A stretch of 64,000 bases of DNA from Symbiodinium natans (taxonomy: Eukaryota > Sar > Dinophyceae > Suessiales > Symbiodiniaceae): the NCBI GenBank assembly GCA_905221605.1, contig CAJNDS010000491.1, positions 744,001-808,000 on the forward strand, in the 5' to 3' direction. Below, piece after piece: positions 43,258 to 54,423 of this stretch. Position 1 is the first letter of the stretch, and the number at the start of each line of letters is the position of its first letter. A program made the translations under genes and the position numbers. The notes below the pieces were generated by a model, which ran no database searches, was not told where the DNA came from, and worked only from the letters and a program-made list of their open reading frames with translations.

Positions 43258-44570
43258 CTACCTTTGAAGCATGGCATATTTCTGACAAAACTTAAAACCC
43301 AGAGTCCGCCATCCACATGAATATGCGGCATCCAATACGTTCAGGGAGCAAGAACTCGTGTTGACATGAAGGTGGCGTTCCACGATGCCCGCCCAACTTC
43401 GCAAGATTGAACTGGATCTGCTGACTGAATCACTTTTCCTACGTCTGCTTCGCTGCCTGGAGCCATCATCCCCTGTCCAGGTCAGCGTCCCCGAATAAAG
43501 AGGAGGATATGTTATCCTCCTTGCACAAGAACTGTACACTGCAGACAGAGGAACGGAGCATCCTGACAGAGAGAGCTTTAGGGCCAACTGTTCGTAATTC
43601 TCTAGAACCCCTGCGACTATACGCTGACCTTAATGTTTATGCCTTTGTCCTGTCAGTGCGCCAGTGTCTGCACCCGCCCGCATAAATTAATGATGTCAGC
43701 GTACGTGTCGCGGAAACATCGCCCGCAGCGGCAGAGATGGAGCCAATGCTTCGACCACAGATGGGTGCATGCTGAATGCAAGATCTCCCCTGACAGGTCT
43801 TCGCCCCGGAGAGGCCAGAAATGGCAAAGGAGGAAAGGTGGCGTCTCTCCAAAATTCATCTGCCACGAGCTTCTGCAGATACTCAGACGACGGCTTGTAC
43901 CGATCTCCATATGCCACCAAGAGCTTGGCAGCTGTTTTGGCCCACTCCTGACGCGAGCTTCAATCACAAAAAGCCCCAGGACTGAGTTACACTTGAGTGT
44001 GACACAATCATGCACTCGGCCATGAGCTTTGTGCACAAAGTCCTTCTTTGACGTTGTCTTGTCGCGCAACTCTTGCTTCTGCGTCGGCACCATGCTGCCG
44101 TGAATCTGCACAGATTCCGGCAACGTTAGGAGCGGGTCCTGGCCGAGAGCCCTGAGGCTTTTGCTGTTTCCATCGGCGGAACCCTTAAGACCTTGAACCC
44201 TTCAAGCACTAGTAATCTCAGGTATCAAGAGCTGTGATGAGCTGTGCTCTCTCACAGTCAGCACAGCTGCCTGTGCCAGATCATCCGACGAGATGTACTT
44301 CTTCACCAGAGTAATCACATCGTGGGCGGAGGTTTCTCCGCCGTAAGATCTTCGATTGATGCGATTTCGAAGGCCGTCAGGAAGGTCTGGCCGACATGTG
44401 CTGGAAACAACTCAAACACAAACTGGTTCCGAATGAAACGTTTATCTTAAGAATGTGCTCTGCCGTCAGCCTCGAGCGAGGACACACACGAAGAGATGGT
44501 TGGCTGACCTGTCCAGCTTCAGTCCGCCATCCAACTTCACGCCGTGGCTCGACATCATGTCTCTCCAAGA
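43258..44570 (-). CDS. Unknown minus-strand gene fragments
   Basis: Coding-like blocks: about 44570-44512 (WRDMMSSHGVKLDGGLKLD, then a GTCAGC donor), about 44355-44207 (SAHDVITLVKKYISSDDLAQ), 44128-43960 (PESVQIHGSMVPTQKQELRD...VLGLFVIEARVRSG), about 43950-43790 (LVAYGDRYKPSSEYLQKLVA DEFWRDATFPP) and a weaker block 43400-43258. Acceptor and donor matches are only partial and the blocks may not all belong together. No domain recognised. Confidence 0.4.
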
Positions 44571-44599
44571 TCTGCTAGCCGCATAAGTGAACACGGAGA

Positions 44600-45955
44600 C
44601 CTGCGCCCAAAAGGCATGACTATTCTTGTCATGTGGAGGCTTGCAAGCTGACTTTCAGAACCCTCGCCCTAAATTCGTAGCTTAACGTAAGAAACCAGCA
44701 GGAAACCATCTATGATCCAAATGAAACAGCGAATTTGGATACAAATAGGAGAGCAAGCCGATGGACAGACAAACACGTCGAAGCAAGAAACTAGCAGAGA
44801 AGAGCGCGGAACAAAGGATATTAGACACTGAGACATGTGGGCATCATATAGGACCTGCGGCTTTGAGCTGCTTGTGTTGGTTTTGTCCTGATGTGTTTCT
44901 TAATGCTCTTGGCATGGTACCTCAATTGTATGTGTTTCTGTGCTTTGTAAGTTGCGTCCTAAGCTGTGCAGGCTGCCAGGAGACGGTATTTAAAACATTA
45001 AATTCAGAAAGATCAGGACAAAAACTTGAAGCCATTCTGAGTTTCTGAATTTTACTCTCTATCTTTAGGTTTATTCCTACTTGGACATTGAATGTGTTCA
45101 TTCAGCAGAAAAAAACACCGATCTAAGTTATTTCCTATTTGCTGCCCACGTTATCCCGATGTGTTTCCTAAACAAGTTGATTTTCAACATCCCTGGGCAA
45201 AGCCTGCGGACAACCGACATTTGTCCAAGTTCCGCCTTTGTCTGGGATCCCAGCCACTGCCGCAATCCCGGTCGGGAACATTCGTTTCGGATGACCTGGA
45301 CGACGTCTTCTGGAGTGAGGACCTTGTCCGTCCGGCCGATGCGTCTGGACCAAACCCCGAAGATTTGATCTGCGCAGGAACATAGTCACCGCTTTGAGGT
45401 CAAGACCCTAATAAAGCACGAGTCTACCCTTTGGTTTGACGTGCGGGGGGTGGAGCTGAAGTGGTTGTCAGCGACACATTTGCTTCTACTTATACTTGGA
45501 AGTGGTTCTTCAACTACTATGTAGCAAGCAAAAGGAACTTGTTTTGACAACAGTTGTTAATACCCTGCCTAGTTTGTCGTGCGAGTGACTCTTCCTCAGA
45601 AACGCAAGGCCAGCAACGCGCATGAGGGAACGTTGCAGCAGGAGATTGGCAAAGTTGAGAACATACGTGTTCTTGTTTTCGCGGACTGTATTGTCCGCCT
45701 CACACTGCGTAAATAGTGGACACGCTGGAAATGATTAGCATTCCTACCAGACTAACGGACAGCATGCTACTGTGCTACAAGGAACGACGATGATGCACTG
45801 CTGGGGCATGTCGTGGCCACGCTGGCGGCAGAGGTCGTGAACCTACGATTTGCAGTGAAACAACCCTATAAGTGCAGCATATAAACTGAAACCAATGACC
45901 CACTAACATCAACGTACATATGTATATACATAAGTTAATAAATATACATTTTTTG
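44600..45955 (+). other. Mostly no gene; possible plus-strand terminal exon 45260-45385
   Basis: A frame ending at TAG 45385 reads SGTFVSDDLDDVFWSEDLVR and ADASGPNPEDLICAGT, with protein-like composition, but I cannot place an upstream exon. The remainder to 45955 has no supported coding. Confidence 0.25.
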
Positions 45956-45959
45956 TTGC

Positions 45960-48900
45960 TTAGGCATTCAGGGAAAACTCCAAGACAGAGTCTAAACTCG
46001 CCGCCTCCTGAAGTGTTTGCGACAGGAGCTCCATGATAAACGAGGAATCCTTTGCAACTGTCTCATGCGCAACAGCCACTTTCAAGCAGTAGCCCATCGC
46101 CCAGCAGGCATGCACGGCTGTCCGAGGCCTCTGTGAACTGGCAAGGGAGGCGGCGCACTCCAGTGCAGGATCACGGGGAATGCTAAATTTCCCCTGATCC
46201 ATCCCGTCTATCACCAATGTGACAACGCCTGACTGTGGCTCAGCACTGGCCGCCTGAAGTGTCCACACTGCAGCTCGGTCTTTGTACTGCGAGGCAAGGT
46301 GCTGCCTGTACTGCTGGAGGGCTCCCAAACGTCGCTCCAAGGGCAGCTCACGGTTGGCCAACTCAAACTTGAGGATCTGGCACGAGTCGCATGTGGTAAA
46401 CCTGGGCTTGCTACTTTAAACGTAAACGCAATGATGGTATTCACAGACTTCTGCCCTTTCCCAAAGAGCATGAACGGTTCACGTGGAGCTCGTGCAGGAA
46501 ACAAGAACGCCGAAAGGCTAGCTGACAATCATTGTCATCCCACGCAATGCAGGCGGGTTTCTCTGATTTCTGCCGGAAACGCAGAATGGATTCCCACTGC
46601 ATCTTGTAGCCCCTCGTGAAAGTGGACAACCTCATCAGACTGCATCACATTTAACGCCAAGCTTGGTTCAGAACCCTCTCCCCCCCCCAGCCCTTCATTT
46701 TGTTTCGGGGACGAAACAAAACAGCTTCATGGCTATCTCGGAAGAATAAGGCACCGACCACAGCGGAATATTGCATGAGATGGCCCCGCCACCCCCAAAC
46801 CCCAAAGCTGAAGGCTTGCTTGATGAATCTAGGGGTTTAGGGTTTAGGGTTTAGGGTTAAGGGTTCAGGGTTCAGGGTTCAGGGTTTGGCAGGCTGGGGT
46901 ATGTTATATATATATATACTACCACTCAGTGGGACTATGTGATCCGCGTTCGACCCTGCCAACAAGCCCAATTTCTGTGACAGGCTGCGACACATAGGAT
47001 GCCTGCATACTGATTTGCAGAGCCACGTAGTGCTCGTACAGCTCGGCCAGATTCCCGGGCGGTAGGAAGCGACGCACCAAGTGGTGGGTCGAGGTAAGCT
47101 GGAACACAGCTCCTGCGAACAATACAAGTAAACAGGAATCCCGTCAGAAGCACCAGGGCTCCTGCGTTTGCAGAGTCAAGCCATGCTTCCAGCGCGGCAT
47201 CGTCGTCGTCCGTGCTTGGCTCATCGCTCTGCGGCTGGTCCCCGAAGCGGCTAGGCTCATCATCATCGCTCTGCTTGGGCCGCACAAACCTCACCAGAAT
47301 CAGAACACGGGATAGCGTCTACAGCATGATTAACACAAAGTCAAGTGCGAGTCAATGAATGCACACATGTGCGCGGTCCGCGCGGTAAGGATAGCACTTG
47401 TCAGGAAGAGTTTCAGCAACACGCTGATATTGCAGATGCAAAAAAGCATGCACCGTGGCCGTACCAGGCTTGCGCATGGCATACTCACGCTTGCCGAAGC
47501 GAAGATCCGGGGTGCACGCCGCTGCTTTCCTGAATCGCCGCTTGTGAACTCCGAGGAGACTCGCTAGGCATGCGCCTGCGCCAGGGCGTTCAACATTTTT
47601 GCAACAGTCACTACAGCAGCCCATCACTCTGACAATCGGAGCATAAAGGCAGAAAGTCATGACACCTGACGGAAATCTATGTGTGCATGCATACATATGT
47701 ACGTGTGCATATATACATATATGTTATGTGTCGAATCCAAGACGAATATTGTCGGCACAAACAATGAGCCCAATCACAGGGAAATAGTCACAGAGAACAC
47801 CAACAAAAACAGAACTCCAGCATGGAGGAAAGCATTTAACTGTCAGTCAGTACTACTTTGCTTCGGGGTAGGCTCTTGGGCTGAAAACAAAGAAAGCATC
47901 TAACGTCAACGGCCAACGAACTTTCGCGGGCCCTCGAAACAAACGAACTTGACTCGGACTTTGAAAGCATCTTCGTTGCTTCTGGCTGTCACATGAATCG
48001 TAAGTAGTCTTTATTTGGACTAAATGGGGCCCTTGGGTATGTGGCCGAGATTAATGAATAACATGCGCTGATTGGCTTCATACACAAAGGGGCGTGCCTC
48101 CTGAGACGGATGCCCCCAGGAAGTGGCAGGTAGATGGCATCGCAGAGCAGCTGGACGACCCCGTAAAACATGACGTCAACTGAGCTCTTGTTTCCCCACC
48201 CGGCGACGAACAAACCAAGCAACGGCAACTAAGCAACCCAGCAAGACCGGTGTTTGAAGTGCTGTCTCATCAATGGGTCTGATTGCTGCCTGGCAGCAAG
48301 ATTGTCTTGATCACGCTTTGGCATCGACCAGAATTCTTGAAGGAATCTACAGAGGTCTTTCTTGCGGGAGGCAAATAGTCGGTAGCAGTTGCGCCTGGCA
48401 CCTCGGCCGAGAAGAAAACAGCACTGAATCACAGTCACGCGTAAATGAACAATAGTTGTCCCATTGAGTAAGATTTTGAATTCAGCTCTGGAGCAATGGC
48501 AGTCCGAACCCAGAAGTGAAGAAATGCGCGCAGGACTGACCCCGTTCTCTTTGAAAGGGTGCCTCTGGCTGGTAATGTCGCGTGGAGTTCGATTCACCAT
48601 GTTGTATGCTCTTTTAGGCTTGGTCAGCTGTTGCGTGGACTCCGCCTTCTCCCAGAAATGAATTTGAGCGAATTTATGCATTTTGTCCCAGCCAACAACG
48701 AAGCTTGCCTCGTTCTGCTCATGCCCTGAGTCCTCCTCACTGTCATTATCCTGGGGTCTTTGGTGCAACAGATGGATCAGTTCTGCCGCTTCATCCAGTC
48801 TCGCACGGCATCGCTTGCTGGCTGGCATTTCACTAACCGGCTGCTCCGCATGGCCGGGCGCACAGGGATTCTTGATGGAAGGCCTTTGCCGAAGCAGTCG

Positions 48901-49017
48901 TACCAAGTCTGGGCCCTCCAACAGCAATGCACCCACATGAGCGGCGCCCTCCTCTTCTGAGGCGGCTTCGCTTGCGATTGAAGCCTGTCGCTTCTTCTGC
49001 CGCAGCAACTGGAGCAT
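45960..49017 (-). CDS. Multi-exon dinoflagellate-type gene with IDGMDQ motif
   Basis: Blocks: 49017 to about 48505 (start ML; two LLRQRP/LLHQRP segments, acidic spacer, FVVGWDKMHKFAQIHFWEK); 48424-48245 (CCFLLGRGARRNCYRLFASR); 47600-47395 (LLGVHKRRFRKAAACTPDLR...YQRVAETLPD); about 47290-47140 (acidic, PSTDDDDAALEAWLDS); 47112 to about 46965 (FQLTSTHHLVRRFLPPGNLA ELYEHYVALQ); 46630-46544 (FTRGYKMQWESILRFRQKSE); 46401-45960 (FTTCDSCQILKFELANRE...VVTLVIDGMDQGKFSIPRDP...). The last two join in phase (GT...AG). From memory, proteins with RVAETLPD and a DGMDQ-K-F box form a large repeated family in symbiotic dinoflagellates; I cannot confirm it here. A transposase-like origin is possible but unproven. 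The product stops soon after the DGMDQ region, so it may be truncated. Confidence 0.6.
46825..46920 (+). repeat. Short TTTAGGG block and TATA run within an intron
   Basis: GGGTTTAGGGTTTAGGGTTT then TTCAGGG units and (TA)6 at 46907-46918. In the minus-strand gene's sense direction this is CCCTAAA, between the coding blocks ending near 46965 and starting at 46630. Confidence 0.8.
47690..48230. other. Intronic or unassigned stretch
   Basis: Holds a CATACATATGTACGTG-like AT-rich run at 47688-47725 and a weak minus frame 48228-47989. I could not fit it as an exon of the surrounding gene with confidence. Confidence 0.4.
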
Positions 49018-49019
49018 GT

Positions 49020-49550
49020 GGTTCTGGCATCCAGTTATATTGCTGTTGAGAATTCTGGTTTTGTTTCCTTGTACATTGCACGATCAGTGGATGACTGATT
49101 CAAGGTTTCTGGTTTCGGCGTCTAAATGCAGGCATGATTGCTGTTTCCTTTTGTTTCCGTCAGTCAGGGCACATCTGCAATTAAGAATTCTTCTAGTGTG
49201 GGTCGGAAACCCCAAATATGCATCACTTGTCGTGTTTGAACTCAACATGTCTATCTATGTCGCATGACGTGAGCATTGGGTGAAGCTGATGAACGTCATG
49301 ATTACTTGATGGAGCGATGCAAGCGTTGCGTGATTATGCTGTGTCGTGCTCCGCGGCACACATCGGCTGCATAATAACACACCTTGCCCTCCGGACTTTT
49401 CGTGCTCAGCACATGTCCCTGCGCTGTGCCACTTCGAGAAAGACTAATTTGCAAGGAATCCTGCGTAGCTCTCTGACGGATGTTGATTAGTTAGTTTGTA
49501 CGGGTCATGTCATGCTGGGCGCCGCGCCACGCGTGATCCATACACAGCAG
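49020..49550. other. Intergenic, nothing recognised
   Basis: The region between the start of the DGMDQ gene and the end of the methyltransferase gene. I see no gene, repeat array or obvious regulatory element. Confidence 0.5.
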
Positions 49551-49553
49551 CTT

Positions 49554-51322
49554 TTAGCTTGCCTTCTGTTGCAAGCCAACAATGTTTACAAGCATGGCCC
49601 AGCCCACGCTGGGAACGTGCATGCCGTTCCCTGCAGCTTTGCACAGGGCATTGTGGCTGATGTCGGACGGGAACTTGACCAAGTCCTTATTGGAACATGA
49701 AATTTTGACACACGGCAGCATCCTCAGCTTGATTATTTTACTTGCTGTCTGGTAGCCACCCCTGATCGCACACACATGCTTCCAAAGCATGGAAAGCCCA
49801 GCGAGGCTAGCTGCTCGCGTCCACTCAAGCACCGCCCAAGCTCTTCGAACCTCAGCATCAAGACACACAGACTTCGCAACTTCAGCAATTGTCCCCGCAG
49901 GCCAGGAGCCACAGCTTCTTGGATGACGTTGCCAGAGTAGGCATGCGCCCATCCTTCAGATCAGTGCGTGGCCTGCATGTGTTTGCAAGCGTTCGACTCG
50001 AAGCAGCAATTTCACCCTGACAGCCTCTTCACAGCATTCTGGGACAAATCATAAATCTGCTTCTCTGGGGCTTTCTCCCGATACAAGGCAAGATTGCCCT
50101 TCTCTGACCTTGCCCGTGCCAAAGAACAATCAAGCACCCAAGCCTGCCAACTACACTGACTGTCATGGGCTTTGAGCCGAGCTGCTTTGTCAAGCTGCCT
50201 TCAGCAAGGCTGCTGCCAGTTTCCTTGTCCAACGCGAAGCATGTAGGCTTCAGCTTCGAAGCCGTTGTCTTTGGGGCCAGGGCATGATCGGACAATTCTT
50301 GAAAGCCATGTGCCTGGGATATGCTTGCGTGCGTACATTTGACTGCTGTGAACTGGCCGGGCTTGCTCTAAATGCATCTCGGAGCCGGGGATTTCCATTG
50401 CAGGCGAGAGCTTTGCCAAAGAATCCGGTACTCCCTGGGTCGTGCTGTTGGCCACCCAAACAAAAGTGGATCAAGCCTGAGTCCATCCCATCTGTGGAAA
50501 GAAGAGACAGCACTGTATGTGGGACTCCACTACTGCATGCTGCGCTGCTTAGCCATCTCGCAATCCACGCCTTTGAGCTTGGTTTTCAGCTGCACCTATG
50601 AGAAGCGGGATTCTAGTGCAACAAAGTCCTGCATGGGTTCAAGAACGTTCAGGAGCTGACCTCGTCATAGCCTTCAACGTTCTCGTGAACTGAGGAGAGG
50701 CAGCGCTGGATCGCCGCTGTTCCCACCGAGTGCACCTGAGCCTTCGCGATGTTGTTGAACTTCTCTCGCTTGCCAAACCTAACATTTCCAGCGTTAGCAA
50801 TACACAAATGTGTATTCTTTCGCCCGACCACATGTTTTTCACTGTCCAACCTCCTGCCGTCAAGAATCGTAGAGAAAAGGACGCAGGGAGCGCCGAGCAC
50901 AAGCAAGGAATCGGGTGGGAACCGCACGCGACACATCTGGTCATGTGTCTCACAATAGCATCGCTTGTTCCAGACGATGTCTTTGGGATCGATAAGCTCG
51001 TTGCTGCGGGGATCATTGGTGACCATTTCAAAGATGTCTGTGAAGACACAGGTCTGGGGATACAACTGGTGCAGGATTTTTCTGCATGATGTATCCTTCT
51101 CGACCTCATACATGACACATTGTCCCGCTGATCAGCTCTGAGTAATAAGCAGTACACACAAGTGGATGCCACATAACAGACCAGGGGACACTCCAGAGAA
51201 AGCTCAGCCCGCACTCGATGCCAAACAATGAAGCAGCGGCTGCCTCAACATACCTCCACGCCATGCGTGGGCATTCCACGCCCGAGAACATGGTCAGGCA
51301 GGTCCGCTTCTTTTGCAGACTC
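49554..51322 (-). CDS. C5-cytosine DNA methyltransferase, multi-exon
   Basis: Motifs appear in canonical order across exons. Motif I: TCLTMFSGVECPRMAW (exon ending 51254, donor GTATGT). Motif II: MYEVEKDTSCRKIL. Motif IV with the catalytic Pro-Cys: LLVLGAPCVLFS (exon about 51127-50861). Motif VI: VHENVEGYDE (exon 50778-50661, phase-matched to the previous one). Motif VIII: LLFGWPTARPREYRIL (exon from 50491). Motif IX: LSGREQLASLGFP (about 49860-49760). Motif X: AAGNGMHVPSVGWAMLV (about 49685-49554, stop). These enzymes methylate cytosine in DNA using S-adenosylmethionine. No regulatory N-terminal domain is visible, so the start may lie upstream of 51322 or the enzyme is compact. The exon between VI and VIII (DFVALESRFS) meets a TAG at its end and is unresolved. 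Introns distinguish it from the retrotransposon-borne DNMTs reported in dinoflagellates. Confidence 0.8.
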
Positions 51323-51342
51323 CTTACCACATGTGCTTCGCC

Positions 51343-51540
51343 ATGGATGTGGACAAGCTTCGAGAGCAGCTCTTGTGCCCAGAGCCTCAGCTATCAACAA
51401 CAAAAAGACACGGCATCATCTACTTCATGTCACAAGACTCTCACTCAGAATTCGACCCCGTCTCTGGCAACGAGCGTGGCACAGACAAGGATGCCCTCAC
51501 GGGAAGTAGATTGGAGAAGCCTCTCTTTGCACAGACTTAA
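51343..51540 (+). CDS. Small plus-strand ORF (65 aa), weak candidate
   Basis: ATG in GCCATGGATG opens MDVDKLREQLLCPEPQLSTT...SGNERGTDKDALTG to TAA at 51540. Composition is protein-like and it diverges from the methyltransferase gene, but there is no homology I recognise. Confidence 0.3.
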   Translation: MDVDKLREQLLCPEPQLSTTKRHGIIYFMSQDSHSEFDPVSGNERGTDKDALTGSRLEKPLFAQT

Positions 51541-51959
51541 CGAACATGCTCGGGGCAAGACATGTTGGACAAAGGAGACGAGGACTTGTCGCCAGCACCA
51601 TCCGTGTTTGCGGCAGCAGGGCGCTTCCTGACAAGTTCTCTAACCAAGATGACTGCATGTTGCTGTTGCGCCCGACATTAATGCAGGACTCCGCAAACGA
51701 AGTGGCCTTGACATTGCGATGGCAGTGGCCCAGTCCCAGACAGAGATCATGCGCCACAGCCCAAAAGCTGCAATACATGTGTTCATTGAGCATGCAAGGT
51801 CGGCATGATTCAGGCCAGCCCGAGACCCAATGGTCCATCCGAGATGTAGATGCCTCTTTGCTACACACACACACACACACTGCCAGCTTTAATCCTCTAA
51901 GGTCACGAACCTTCAAACCAGCACGAACACCGGCAATGTTTTGTCAAAGAAGCACTCTG

Positions 51960-52240
51960 CATGTCCCTGTCAACTAAAGTTGGTAGTTCCCTCTTCTCCC
52001 TGTCAAGTGAAATACATGACTACATGCCCTGGCCCTTGAATCAAAAACCACGCAGCCTGCCCCTGTCAACCAAAGATACCTCCCTCTTGTGCGTGTGAAA
52101 TGAAGTACACGCCTTGGCCCTTCAATTCAAAACCAGAGAGGATGTCCTGTCAAGTACAAGTATTATTGCACTCTTCTTCCCCTTGAATCAGAAACCACAC
52201 AGCATGTCCCGGGCAACTACAAAATGTTCCGCCGGATGGA
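51960..52240 (+). repeat. Degenerate tandem repeat, about 85-95 bp
   Basis: CCTGTCAACTAAAG, CCTGTCAACCAAAG and CCTGTCAAGTACAAG at about 51966, 52061 and 52146. Each is followed by a TCCCTCTT-type stretch and CCCTTGAATCAAAAACCAC-like sequence. No gene seen in 51541-52830. Confidence 0.65.
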
Positions 52241-52829
52241 ACATGTCATGGACACCGCGTAGATGTGGACCCAAGTCGAAAGTTTTCGGGAGCACGCCTG
52301 ACGTGTCCAAGTGCCGCCGAACAGAGGCGCCATGCCTGGCACAGAAGACAGCAAGGCCAGCGTCTAAGCAGCAAAAAGGGCCCAGGGACAGAATAAATTG
52401 AAAAATCGGGTTCTTCAGTACATTCTATCCACTTGGGTTCCTGAGCAAGGCTTGAATCACAAACATGTTTCGCCTCAGCAGCTCTGTGGACCTACCCTTC
52501 ACATGGACGCACGCACGACTCGGACTGTCTTCAACAGCACTGTCACTGCAAACATTGCAAACAACCCGGCCGCCTGTCTGGAAAGGTCGTGATCACGGCC
52601 TGGGCGGCAACAGACCAGGACGGAGAACAACTACAATAGATGGAATCAGGAAGCAAGCAGAAAGCCCCAGCACCCAGGAGCCTTTATATTATGCCGCACT
52701 GAGTGAGCACTGTTCTTCGTCCCCCTCGGTGATCTGAAAGCGTACAACATTGCCCCACGTAGAAGCTGAACTCTGTTTACGTACAAGGTCATGGCCTCAG
52801 ACCAGAGAGGTAAGCTTCTGACTTTTTTT

Positions 52830-53300
52830 GGGTAGCCACAGACTGCAATCTTCCACACAAGCACCAAAACGCAACCAGTTGCGAATTGAAGCTTTCGTAG
52901 GGAAAACCATGGTATGGGTTGAACGGTGACATGAACTCGTGTATGCTCACAGGAAAGCTGCACAAAATGCCAACCAGTTGCGAATTGAAGCTTTTCTAGG
53001 GAAAAACATGATTTGTACAGAAATACGACCCTTGTATGAGTTCAGCCGTGACACGTGTATGCTCGCAGCAAACCTGCACAGAATGCCTCTTTTGCACACA
53101 AGCACCAAAACGCAACCAGTTGCGACTTGAAGCTTCCGATTTCTAGAGAAACACCACCTTCCTATGGGTTAAACGGGGTTTGCAGGAAAGCTGCACACAC
53201 TGCCTGTTTTCCACACAAGCGCCAAAACGCAACCAGTTGCGATTTGAAGCTTTCCTGGGGAAAACCATGAGTTCTAGAGAAACACCGTCTTCTTATGGGT
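52830..53300 (+). repeat. Second cluster of the 145-bp-type repeat
   Basis: CACACAAGCACCAAAACGCA followed by ACCAGTTGCG occurs at about 52860, 53100 and 53220, with a truncated copy near 52971 (spacing about 100, 140, 117). Downstream sequence (AAGCTTTCGTAGGGAAAACC ATG) differs from the 29-kb cluster, so this is a distinct subfamily. Same orientation as 28850-29785. Confidence 0.85.
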
Positions 53301-53639
53301 TGAACGGTGGAGTGAACGCCTCCAATGCCACGTCGGCAGGCCTTATATTCTTGTCAAGGCTCATCCAGCTGCTGCGGGGGTCCACTGCGGGGTTGTTTTG
53401 ACTTTACTTTAGGGAATTCCACGATTTCTGTAATGGAAGATAAGGAATTCAGGGTCCCGGTTTGTTTAGCGCTTTAGGGCTTGAGGCATGTTGTCACTGT
53501 AAGTTCAAGGTTGCTTTAGTTCAAGGTTTCCATTCAGGTTGACCGGTCCGGTATCATGGGCAACTAAAGGTTAACCTTTGTGGATTTATGTGGATTAGCA
53601 CACACGAGTCCATGTTACCGTTCAGAATACACATGTACC

Positions 53640-53930
53640 GTTCACGTGCTGCTGCCAGCCAGCTGCCAGCAATCTTCAGCAGACACATTACACTGACTGC
53701 TCCTGACACACTTTGAATGCAACCTGCTGCCCGACGGCTGTCTGATAAAGCTCAATTCAGACAGGGAATACCCAGCAGACACTTACACAGCCCCTGACAA
53801 ATTTGAGAATGCATACTCTTTGAGATAGCGATAGGGAGTGACAGTGCTCCTAAGAGATTTGAGAATGCAACCTGCTGGCCAACAGCTGTTTGACAATTCA
53901 GATACGGAGCACTAAGTAGACTAACTCCAA
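53640..53930 (+). repeat. Diverged duplication
   Basis: GAATGCAACCTGCTGCCCGA-CGGCTGTCTGA at about 53715 and GAATGCAACCTGCTGGCCAA-CAGCTGTTTGA at about 53866, with shared CAATTCAGA flanks. It is the leader of the next ORF. Confidence 0.6.
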
Positions 53931-53931
53931 C

Positions 53932-54423
53932 ATGGATTCCCTGGAGCGCCGTGGAGTTGCCTACACCGACATTACCTGGGAGGACATGCTCAGCTTCATT
54001 GCTTTGGTGGACCTGCTGTATCCTGGAGAGGGTGAGGAGGTCATGAGCCACCTGTTGGAGCTTGTGAAGGAGACGTCAGTTTTGGCCACGCAGGTGCTGA
54101 CTGCGCCAGAGCACAAGTGCTATCTCGGCCGGGTCTGTGCGATCATGGTGCTTGCAAGGGTTGCTTTCGAGGCAAACAACGTCGCTTTTGCTGATCTACC
54201 ACCGAGCATTGCAGGGTACACCATAACCGCATCCATGCCCTTGCGCAGCGTTGCTGAGGGGAGCCTTTTGCAACTCTGGCAGTGTGCAGATGAAGCAAGC
54301 AGTGCCATCAGAATCATCGAAGACAGTCTGGAAAGTATACACAGCGAGGTCCTGAGTGATTTGGTGTCTAGTCTGGTCTATAGTTGCCATTATGGTATTA
54401 TAGTACATATGATAACCACTTGA
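53932..54423 (+). CDS. Intronless hypothetical protein (163 aa)
   Basis: Continuous frame MDSLERRGVAYTDITWEDML to MITT and TGA, with balanced composition and good codon structure. It is largely helical with hydrophobic segments (MLSFIALVDLLYP; RVCAIMVLARVAFEANNVAF) but no clear signal peptide. No family recognised. It is intronless and plus-strand in a region of intron-rich minus-strand genes, which would fit a retroposed or recently formed gene. Confidence 0.55.
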   Translation: MDSLERRGVAYTDITWEDMLSFIALVDLLYPGEGEEVMSHLLELVKETSVLATQVLTAPEHKCYLGRVCAIMVLARVAFEANNVAFADLPPSIAGYTITASMPLRSVAEGSLLQLWQCADEASSAIRIIEDSLESIHSEVLSDLVSSLVYSCHYGIIVHMITT

